Below, piece after piece: positions 7,551 to 15,437 of a DNA stretch of 30,250 nucleotides. A program made the position numbers and the translations under genes. Numbering within the stretch: position 1 is the stretch's first letter; each line of letters starts with the position of its first letter. The notes below the pieces were generated by a model that was not told the DNA's origin, ran no database searches, and worked only from the letters and a program-made list of their open reading frames with translations. The stretch is from Acidisphaera sp035272265. GTDB lineage: Bacteria; Pseudomonadota; Alphaproteobacteria; Acetobacterales; Acetobacteraceae. The DNA lies in NCBI GenBank assembly GCA_035272265.1, contig DATEQV010000448.1, forward strand, positions 1-30,250, read 5' to 3'.

Positions 7551-7570
7551 TCAGGCGTAGTCGCCCGCCA
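7551..7570 (-). repeat. 20-base direct repeat, copy 2 (end of symporter gene)
   Basis: Identical to 6853-6872 and in the same codon phase, including the stop codon. The copies start 698 bases apart, with the whole acetyltransferase body between them. Confidence 0.9.
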
Positions 7571-9092
7571 CCGTCACGTCCTTGTGGCGATCCGACGCCA
7601 CGCGATTGAGCGGCAGCGACACGATTACGGCGACCGCGATGTTCATCGCCACCGAAGACAGCGCGATGAAGCAGGGTACGGTGGTGCCGAACAGGTGCAG
7701 CGGGTAGATCGCCACCTTGAACTGGTTCTCCGCCGCCATCCAGGTACCGGTGCCGATCCCCGCCGCCCAGCCCATCAGCAGCGCCCAGCCGTTGAAGAAG
7801 CGGGTGTAGGCGCCGATCAGCACCGACGGCAGGATCTGGATGATCCAGATGCCGCCCAGAAGCTGCAGTTGCAGCGCATACGGCACGTCGATGGCGAAGA
7901 CGAACAGCAGCGCGCCGACCTTGACCACCAGCGACGCTAGCTTGGCAACCTGGCTCTCCTGTGCGTCGGTGCAGGCCGGGTTGATGAACTCGCGGTAGAT
8001 GTTGCGGGTGAAGATGTTGGCGGTGGCGATCGACATGATCGCGGCCGGCACCAAGGCGCCGATGGCGATCGCCGCGAACGCGATGCCCACGAACCACGAC
8101 GGGAACGACGCCATGAACAGCGCCGGGATCGAGAAGTTGTTGCCGTACTGCTTGAAGCCCGCGGCGAACGTCGGGTCCTTGGACAGCCCGAGTGCGACCG
8201 CCATGAACCCCAGCAACGCCAGGAAGCCGAGCACCAGCGAATAGGCCGGCAGGATCGCGGCGTTGCGCCGGATCACCCGACCGCTCGACGAGCTCAGGAT
8301 CGCCGTGAAGCTGTGCGGATACAGGAACAGCGCCAGCGCCGATCCCAGCGCCAGTGTCGCATACGCCGCGTACTGGCCGAGCGACGATCCGTCCGGCGGC
8401 GGCGGTGCGAGCAGCAGCTTGTTGACGTCGACCGCGTTGAACACCGCGCCATAGCCGCCGAGCTTGATCGGCACCACGATGATCGCCGCGAACACGGTGA
8501 CGTAGATCAGCACGTCCTTGACGATCGCGATCATCGCTGGCGCGCGCAGACCGGCCGAGTAGGTGAACGCGGCCAGGATGACGAAGGCGATGATCAGCGG
8601 CACGTCGCCGGACAGGCCCGTGGTGTCGAAGCCCAGGCCGCCGATCACCACCTGCATGCCGACGAGTTGCAACGCGATGTAGGGCATCGTCGCGAAGATC
8701 CCCGTCGCCGCCACCGCCAGCGCCAGCCAGCGGTTGCCGAAGCGTCCGCGCACGAAATCGCTCGACGTCACGTAGCCGTGCCGGTGCGCCACCGCCCACA
8801 GGCGGGGGAACACGACGTACAGGATCGGATAGACCATGATCGTGTACGGCACGGCGAAGAAGCCGATCGCACCCGCGCCGAACATCAGCGCCGGCACCGC
8901 GATGAACGTGTAGGCGGTGTACAGGTCGCCGCCGAGCAGGAACCACGTGATGAGCGTGCCGAACCGCCTTCCGCCCAGCCCCCACTCATGCAGCTGCGTC
9001 AGGTCGCCGCGCTTCCACCGGCTGGCGACGAAGCCCAGCACGGTGACGAAGACGAACAGCAATACGAAGACGGTCGTCGCGACGGTGTCCAT
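7551..9092 (-). CDS. Sodium:solute symporter family protein, MctP-like
   Basis: Inner-membrane secondary transporter of 513 residues with about 13 hydrophobic helices, in the SSS family. The N-terminal helix is followed by KRGDLTQLHEWGLGGRRFGTLITWFLLGGDLYTAYTF, a characteristic segment of the group that includes the rhizobial monocarboxylate permease MctP. The small DUF3311 partner gene 18 bases upstream supports that subgroup. Likely substrates are short monocarboxylates such as lactate, pyruvate or acetate, but this is inference. Middle gene of a probable three-gene unit (DUF3311, symporter, acetyltransferase). Its final 20 bases are duplicated at the end of the acetyltransferase gene. Confidence 0.9.
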   Translation of the reverse strand: MDTVATTVFVLLFVFVTVLGFVASRWKRGDLTQLHEWGLGGRRFGTLITWFLLGGDLYTAYTFIAVPALMFGAGAIGFFAVPYTIMVYPILYVVFPRLWAVAHRHGYVTSSDFVRGRFGNRWLALAVAATGIFATMPYIALQLVGMQVVIGGLGFDTTGLSGDVPLIIAFVILAAFTYSAGLRAPAMIAIVKDVLIYVTVFAAIIVVPIKLGGYGAVFNAVDVNKLLLAPPPPDGSSLGQYAAYATLALGSALALFLYPHSFTAILSSSSGRVIRRNAAILPAYSLVLGFLALLGFMAVALGLSKDPTFAAGFKQYGNNFSIPALFMASFPSWFVGIAFAAIAIGALVPAAIMSIATANIFTRNIYREFINPACTDAQESQVAKLASLVVKVGALLFVFAIDVPYALQLQLLGGIWIIQILPSVLIGAYTRFFNGWALLMGWAAGIGTGTWMAAENQFKVAIYPLHLFGTTVPCFIALSSVAMNIAVAVIVSLPLNRVASDRHKDVTVAGDYA

Positions 9093-9110
9093 GATCCGCT
9101 CGCCCCGCCC

Positions 9111-9314
9111 TCAGTGCTCGATCCGGTAGACGATGCCGATGACAACCGTTCCCAGCACCACCCACAGCAACTGCCACCAGTAGAAGAACGGCACGCCGAA
9201 GATCTTCGGCTCGATCGAGTTGTAGAAGGGCACCCAGAGCACCGCCACGAACGGCGCCAGGAGCAGCAAACGCGCCCAGCTTGCGCGCGCGCCGGTCTTT
9301 TCCTTGTTGTCCAT
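9111..9314 (-). CDS. DUF3311 small membrane protein
   Basis: 67 residues with two predicted membrane helices (about 15-30 and 43-63). The connecting PFYNSIEPKIFGVPFFYWWQ matches the DUF3311 pattern: an NxxEP turn followed by an aromatic FFYWWQ helix start. Members of this family are regularly encoded just before MctP-like symporters and may be accessory subunits; a direct role is unproven. The ATG has GGGAGG five bases upstream. It begins the operon that continues with the symporter after 18 bases. Confidence 0.88.
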   Translation of the reverse strand: MDNKEKTGARASWARLLLLAPFVAVLWVPFYNSIEPKIFGVPFFYWWQLLWVVLGTVVIGIVYRIEH

Positions 9315-9330
9315 GTCGCCCTCCCGTCAC

Positions 9331-9353
9331 ACGCGACTAATAGAAAACGCGAC
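9331..9353. promoter_or_regulatory. Paired 7-base direct repeat upstream of the symporter operon
   Basis: ACGCGAC occurs at 9331-9337 and again at 9347-9353, one and a half helical turns apart, around the AT-rich TAATAGAAA. It lies 17-39 bases before the DUF3311 start, where a promoter or regulator site is expected. No clear -35/-10 pair is visible. Confidence 0.25.
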
Positions 9354-9397
9354 GTGGGTAAACGGGTGAGACGGGTTGGGCCGCGTCGACGGCGGGG

Positions 9398-10249
9398 TCA
9401 GGCGGCGAGGCGCGGCGGCTCGTTCTGCTGCTCAGCCACCCGGTCGGCGAACTTGCGCTGCCGCCACTGTATCAGCCGCCAGCCGGCGCGCGCGGCGAGG
9501 TCGGACACGCGGCCGCGCGGCGGCAGGCCCACCGCCTTGAGCATCATCCCCGTCGCGCGCTCGACATGCGGGTAGCGGTAGAACGCCATCGCCCGCCCCA
9601 TGTACGCGGCACAGCAGCGCTCGTGGTCGTAGGCCAGGCCTTCGGGCTCGTTGCTGCAATGGTAGGCGAAGGCCAGCTCGTCGTCCTCGGTCTCGCCCAC
9701 CCGCCCGGCCGCGATACGCAGCCGCTTGAGCACGCTGATCTTCTCGCGCGCGAGGTAGCGGCGCATGTGGTCGTAGAACAGCTTGAAGTGGCGGTACTCG
9801 TCGCCGGCGATCAGGCGGCAGATCTCCTGCAGCGCCGGCTCGCGCGTCGCCTGGCCGAGTGCGGTGTAGTACGATGAGGTGCCGGTCTCCACCATGCAGC
9901 GCGCGATCAGCTCGCCGGTGCGCGACCCGCGGACCGAGGCGTCGACATCGATCGGCACCGAATAGCCGGTGCGGTAGCGCTCGAAGGCGGCGGGGTAGTC
10001 CCATGCCGGATCGGCCAGCGACGCCCAGCGGCCGAGCGCATCGCCGTGCTGGACCTCCTCGACGGCCCAGTTGTCGGCCGCCCGGCAGAAGTCGGGGTCA
10101 TCGTGGAAGACGCGCTTCAGATAGGTCGCGTAGTCGGTGCCGTTCCGCTCGACCATGGCGGCGGCCTTGACCAGCGGCACGATCTCCGGGTCGACCTTGC
10201 TCGGGTCGAAGGCGGCCCAGGACACGTCCTCGATACGCCAGTGCTTCAT
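9398..10249 (-). CDS. Ferritin-like diiron-carboxylate protein, function unknown
   Basis: 283 residues, mostly helical. It carries a complete set of candidate diiron ligands in order: Glu34, Glu65-x-x-His68 (EEVQH), Glu121 (VETGTSSYY) and Glu151-x-x-His154 (DEYRH). That is the E...ExxH...E...ExxH pattern of ferritin-like diiron oxidases such as acyl-ACP desaturases. It is therefore probably a cytosolic O2-activating or iron-oxidising enzyme; the substrate is unknown. The start chosen is the ATG of MKHWRIED; the frame is open upstream to 10396, but that extension is proline/arginine-rich and lacks domain character. No good Shine-Dalgarno sequence precedes the ATG; an AGGAGG lies about 20 bases upstream inside a hairpin stem. 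Downstream of the atp operon on the same strand, 165 bases away. Confidence 0.82.
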   Translation of the reverse strand: MKHWRIEDVSWAAFDPSKVDPEIVPLVKAAAMVERNGTDYATYLKRVFHDDPDFCRAADNWAVEEVQHGDALGRWASLADPAWDYPAAFERYRTGYSVPIDVDASVRGSRTGELIARCMVETGTSSYYTALGQATREPALQEICRLIAGDEYRHFKLFYDHMRRYLAREKISVLKRLRIAAGRVGETEDDELAFAYHCSNEPEGLAYDHERCCAAYMGRAMAFYRYPHVERATGMMLKAVGLPPRGRVSDLAARAGWRLIQWRQRKFADRVAEQQNEPPRLAA

Positions 10250-10268
10250 CGGTCGGCCAGTTTCGGCT

Positions 10269-10302
10269 CCCTCCTGCCTGCCCCCCTTACGCGACAGGAG
10301 GG
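10269..10302 (-). promoter_or_regulatory. Hairpin holding an SD-like AGGAGG ahead of the diiron gene
   Basis: CCCTCCTG (10269-10276) pairs with CAGGAGGG (10295-10302) across 18 bases. On the minus-strand transcript the stem includes AGGAGG about 20 bases before the ATG. It could be the end of the atp transcript or a leader structure; no T-run follows. The rest of 10250-10414 shows nothing I can name. Confidence 0.3.
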
Positions 10303-10414
10303 GCGGCGGATAATCAACGGATGGAAAATGGCACCGGTTGCCTCGCATCGGAAGCGGGAGTGCGGTACCCGCCCCACGCTGTGACCCCCCGGCCACAAAG
10401 CCCGGTCAGGTCCC

Positions 10415-10822
10415 TTACCCGGCCTGGGCGGCTTCCTGCATCGCCCGGGCGGACTGGATGCGGTCCATCGCCGCGTCCAGGGCCGGGACGTCGTTGCGGT
10501 CGGTCGCCGCATAGGCCGCTTCGGCGTCGGCCAGGCGGCGGTCGGCCTCCTCGCGCGAGACCTCGGCGACCGGGATCGCCTCGTTGGCCAGCACCGTGCA
10601 GCGCTCCGGCGTGATCTCGGCAAACCCGCCGGCAACGTACAGGCGTTCGGTGACGTTGTTGCCCTCGTAGATGCGGATCGTGCCACCGCGCAGCAGCACG
10701 ATCATCGGGGCGTGCTGCGGCATCACGCCCAGCTCCCCCTCGGCGGCGGGGATCACCACCATGTCGACGGGGCGCGACAGCAGCAGTCGCTCGGGGCTGA
10801 CGATTTCCAGGGCGATCGGCAT
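10415..10822 (-). CDS. atpC: F1F0 ATP synthase epsilon subunit
   Basis: 135 residues. Epsilon is part of the central rotor stalk of F1 and can inhibit ATP hydrolysis. The N-terminal beta-sandwich is recognisable from ALEIVSPERLLL, AAEGELGVMPQHAPMIVLLRGG and LYVAGGFAEITPERCTVLA. A helical C-terminal part follows from about residue 90 (SREEADRRLADAEAAY...). Last gene of atpHAGDC. Its ATG shares one base with the atpD stop (TGATG), so it is translationally coupled. The alanine-rich end is ordinary for alphaproteobacteria. Confidence 0.97.
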   Translation of the reverse strand: MPIALEIVSPERLLLSRPVDMVVIPAAEGELGVMPQHAPMIVLLRGGTIRIYEGNNVTERLYVAGGFAEITPERCTVLANEAIPVAEVSREEADRRLADAEAAYAATDRNDVPALDAAMDRIQSARAMQEAAQAG

Positions 10823-12252
10823 CAGGCGGCCTGCTTGAGGCTCTCGCCCTTCGCCACCGCGTCCTCGATCGTGCCGACCATGTAGAACGCCGATTCCGGC
10901 AGGTGGTCGTATTCCCCGGCGACGATCCCCTTGAAGCTGCGCACCGTGTCGGCCACGGGGACGAAAATGCCGGGGAAGCCGGTGAACACCTCGGCGACGT
11001 GGAACGGCTGCGACAGAAAGCGCTGGATCTTGCGCGCCCGGGCGACGACCAGCTTGTCCTCCTCCGACAGCTCGTCCATGCCCAAGATGGCGATGATGTC
11101 CTGCAGGCTCTTGTACGTCTGCAGGATGCGCTGCACCTCGCGCGCCACGGCGTAATGCTCCTCGCCGACGATGCGCGGGTCGAGCGAGCGCGAGGTGGAG
11201 TCCAGCGGATCGACCGCCGGGTAGATGCCCAGCTCCGCGATCTGCCGCGACAGGACGGTGGTGGCGTCGAGGTGGGCGAAGGACGTGGCCGGCGCCGGGT
11301 CGGTCAGGTCGTCGGCCGGCACGTAGATCGCCTGCACCGAGGTGATCGACCCCTTTTTGGTGCTGGTAATGCGCTCCTGCAGCGTGCCCATGTCGGTGGC
11401 CAGCGTCGGCTGGTAGCCCACCGCCGAGGGGATGCGGCCGAGCAGCGCCGACACCTCGGCACCCGCCTGGGTGAAGCGGAAGATGTTGTCGACGAAGAAC
11501 AGCACGTCCTGGCCTTCCTCGTCGCGGAAGTACTCCGCCACCGTCAGGCCCGACAGCCCGACGCGGGCGCGTGCGCCCGGCGGCTCGTTCATCTGGCCGT
11601 AGACCAGCGCCACCTTGCTGCCTTCGGTCGTGCCCTCGCCGAGCTTGATGACGCCCGCGTCGATCATCTCGTGATAGAGGTCGTTGCCTTCGCGCGTGCG
11701 CTCGCCGACGCCGGCGAACACGGACACGCCGCCATGCGCCTTGGCGATATTGTTGATCAGCTCCTGGATCAGCACGGTCTTGCCCACGCCCGCGCCGCCG
11801 AACAGGCCGACCTTGCCGCCCTTCAGGTAGGGTGCCAGCAGATCGACGACCTTGATCCCCGTGACCAGGATCTCCGTTGTCGCCGCCTGATCCTCGAAGC
11901 TCGGCGCGGGTCGGTGGATCGGATAGCTCATCGTCGCACCAATCGGCCCGCGTTCGTCGATCGGCTCGCCGATGACGTTCAGGATGCGGCCCAGCGTCTG
12001 CGGACCGACGGGCATCATGATCGGCTCGCCGGTGTCGGTCACCTCCTGCCCGCGCACCATGCCGTCGGTGCTGTCCATGGCGATGCAGCGCACCGTACGC
12101 TCGCCGAGCTCCTGGGCGACTTCGAGCACCAGCGTGCGCTCGCCGATCTTGGTATCCAGCGCGTTCTGGATGAACGGCAGGTCGCCTTCGAACTGCACGT
12201 CCACCACCGCGCCCAGCACCTGCGACACGCGGCCAACTACGTTCTTTGCCAT
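10822..12252 (-). CDS. atpD: F1F0 ATP synthase beta subunit
   Basis: Catalytic subunit of the F1 hexamer, 476 residues, full length. It begins MAKNVVGRVSQVLGAVVDVQF, the usual beta-barrel opening. The Walker A loop is GGAGVGKT at 152-159, followed by the catalytic glutamate in GVGERTREGND (Glu184). The Walker B region is VLFFVDNIFRFTQAG and the DELSEED-type lever is intact (MDELSEEDKLVV). Located 25 bases after atpG and overlapping atpC by one base in the atpHAGDC operon. Nothing unusual in the sequence. Confidence 0.99.
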   Translation of the reverse strand: MAKNVVGRVSQVLGAVVDVQFEGDLPFIQNALDTKIGERTLVLEVAQELGERTVRCIAMDSTDGMVRGQEVTDTGEPIMMPVGPQTLGRILNVIGEPIDERGPIGATMSYPIHRPAPSFEDQAATTEILVTGIKVVDLLAPYLKGGKVGLFGGAGVGKTVLIQELINNIAKAHGGVSVFAGVGERTREGNDLYHEMIDAGVIKLGEGTTEGSKVALVYGQMNEPPGARARVGLSGLTVAEYFRDEEGQDVLFFVDNIFRFTQAGAEVSALLGRIPSAVGYQPTLATDMGTLQERITSTKKGSITSVQAIYVPADDLTDPAPATSFAHLDATTVLSRQIAELGIYPAVDPLDSTSRSLDPRIVGEEHYAVAREVQRILQTYKSLQDIIAILGMDELSEEDKLVVARARKIQRFLSQPFHVAEVFTGFPGIFVPVADTVRSFKGIVAGEYDHLPESAFYMVGTIEDAVAKGESLKQAA

Positions 12253-12277
12253 CTTCCTGTCCTTCGCCCGGACCGCC

Positions 12278-13165
12278 TCAGACCGCTTCCGCGCCCGAGA
12301 TGATCTCGATCAGTTCCTTGGTGATGTTCGCCTGGCGTGCGCGGTTGTAGTTCAGCGTCAGGCGCTTGATCATGTCGCCAGCGTTTCGCGTCGCGCTGTC
12401 CATCGCCGTCATGCGCGCGCCATGCTCGCCGGCCGCACTCTCCAGCAGCGCATGATAGATCTGCACCGACAGGTTCTGCGGCAGCAGGCGCGCGAGGATG
12501 GTCTCCTCGTCCGGCTCGAACTCGTAGATCGCGCGCGGGCCGGTGCCCTGCTCCTCGTTCTCGTTGGCCGGCATCGGCAGCGGGATCAGCTGCTGCTCGG
12601 TTACAATCTGGGAGATGACGGAGCGGAACCGGTTGTAGACGATGGTGACGACGTCGACCTCGCCCCGCGCCAGCATTCCGGCGACGCGCTCGCCGATCTC
12701 CTGCGCGTCGGCGAACGCGATGTTCTTGCGCCCGGCGTAGCTGATGTCATGCACGATGCGGTCGGCCATCTCGCGGCGCAGGAAGTCGCGGCCCTTGCGC
12801 CCGACCGCGATGATCTTGACCGTCTTGCCCTCGCCCTCGAGCTTGCGCGCGAGGTTGCGCGTGGCACGGCCGATGCTGGCGTTGAACGCGCCGGCCAGCC
12901 CCCGGTCCGCAGTCACGGCAATCAGCAGATGCGTGTGGTCCTTCCCCGTACCCACCAGCATCGCCGGCGCCGTCGGGCTGCCGCGCACGCTCGCGGCCAA
13001 AGCCAGCAGCATCCGCTCCATCCGGTCGGCGTAGGGCCGCCCGGCCTCCACCGCCGACTGCGCGCGGCGCAGCTTCGACGCGGCGACCATCTTCATCGCC
13101 GAGGTGATCTTCTGCGTCGATTTCACGCTGGCGATACGCCCGCGCAGGTCCTTCAGGCTGGGCAT
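12278..13165 (-). CDS. atpG: F1F0 ATP synthase gamma subunit
   Basis: Central rotor shaft of F1, 295 residues, full length. The N-terminal helix MPSLKDLRGRIASVKSTQKITSAMKMVAASKLRRAQ and the C-terminal helix ending RARQANITKELIEIISGAEA are the two ends of the coiled-coil shaft and are strongly conserved. The Rossmann-like middle includes ITADRGLAGAFN-type sequence (VTADRGLAGAFNASIGR). Separated from atpA by 10 bases and from atpD by 25, in the normal order. Confidence 0.98.
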   Translation of the reverse strand: MPSLKDLRGRIASVKSTQKITSAMKMVAASKLRRAQSAVEAGRPYADRMERMLLALAASVRGSPTAPAMLVGTGKDHTHLLIAVTADRGLAGAFNASIGRATRNLARKLEGEGKTVKIIAVGRKGRDFLRREMADRIVHDISYAGRKNIAFADAQEIGERVAGMLARGEVDVVTIVYNRFRSVISQIVTEQQLIPLPMPANENEEQGTGPRAIYEFEPDEETILARLLPQNLSVQIYHALLESAAGEHGARMTAMDSATRNAGDMIKRLTLNYNRARQANITKELIEIISGAEAV

Positions 13166-13175
13166 CGCGTGCGCC

Positions 13176-14708
<1,533 letters not shown>

Positions 14709-14709
14709 C

Positions 14710-15276
14710 TCAGGCAGCTCCCTTCATCGCGTACTGCAGGCGTTGCAGCCGGGATTTCAAACTTGTGTCGTACAGGCGCGCGCCGATCTTCACGACCAGG
14801 CCGCCCAGCAGGTCGGGCTCGACCAGCTCGACGATATTGACGTTGCCGTAGCCGGCCTCAATCAGGCGCGCGCGCAGGCTCTGGCGCTGCACGTCGTTCA
14901 GCGGCTGCGCGCTCGCGACCTGCGCGGTCACCACGCCGCGCTTGTCCGCGACCAGGGTCGCGAAGGCGGCAACGATCTGCGGCAGCGCGCGCAGGCGGCG
15001 GTTGTTGGCGATCACGCCCACGAAGTCGCGCACGGTCTTGCCGAAGCCCTCGGCGCCCAGCACCGCGAGTGCGGCGCGGCGGCCTTGCGTGATATCTATG
15101 AGCGGGCTTTCGATCAGCCGGCGAAAATCGGCGCTGCCGGCGATCAGGTGGCCCAACCGCTCCATTTCGCCGACGACTTCATCCAGCGCATGTCGTTCGC
15201 CGGCCAGCGCGTAGAGCGCCGCGGCATAGCGGTCGGCGAGGCCGCCGCGAGTTGATGTCGTGCCTTCCGAGGCCAC
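14710..15276 (-). CDS. atpH: F1F0 ATP synthase delta subunit
   Basis: Peripheral-stalk subunit joining F1 to the F0 b subunits, 188 residues from the GTG chosen. LADRYAAALYALAGERHALDEVVGEM is the conserved N-terminal helix. The C-terminal half, with SAQPLNDVQRQSLRARL and VEPDLLGGLVVKIGARLYDTSLKSRLQRL, is the family signature. The frame is open upstream to about 15510, but only the GTG at 15276 gives the expected N-terminus; it has a weak GGGA upstream. First gene of atpHAGDC, with priA 161 bases upstream on the same strand. No F0 genes are here, as is usual in alphaproteobacteria, where they sit in a separate locus. Confidence 0.95.
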   Translation of the reverse strand: MASEGTTSTRGGLADRYAAALYALAGERHALDEVVGEMERLGHLIAGSADFRRLIESPLIDITQGRRAALAVLGAEGFGKTVRDFVGVIANNRRLRALPQIVAAFATLVADKRGVVTAQVASAQPLNDVQRQSLRARLIEAGYGNVNIVELVEPDLLGGLVVKIGARLYDTSLKSRLQRLQYAMKGAA

Positions 15277-15437
15277 CGTGTGTTCCCGAGATAAAGGCCG
15301 CGAAGGAAACGGCCAGTTTGTGCGCGGACCGGCCCGGTCCCGCCGGCCGCGGCTGGTAACACGGGGTCTGGAGGGGTGCAACACGGCGCCGTGACGGCCG
15401 ACCCCTCGTGTTTTCCGCAATTGCGGTCCACGCAATC
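15277..15437 (-). promoter_or_regulatory. Leader and probable promoter region of the atp operon
   Basis: 161 bases between priA and atpH, the only sizeable gap ahead of the five atp genes, so the operon promoter is expected here. It contains the 12-base palindrome CACGGCGCCGTG (about 15384-15395), which may be a stem for the end of the priA transcript or a binding site. On the minus strand TTGCAC followed 17 bases later by TACCAG is a poor -35/-10 candidate. Nothing is decisive. Confidence 0.3.

Noticed and set aside
7522..8985. N-terminal extension of the acetyltransferase frame far into the symporter gene
   Set aside because: The extension is read out of frame through the symporter coding sequence; the ATG at 7521 gives the normal GNAT N-terminus.
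10403..10414. Rho-independent terminator directly after atpC
   Set aside because: Only a four-base stem can be drawn near here and there is no T-run; the hairpin at 10269-10302 is the better candidate and is listed with low confidence.
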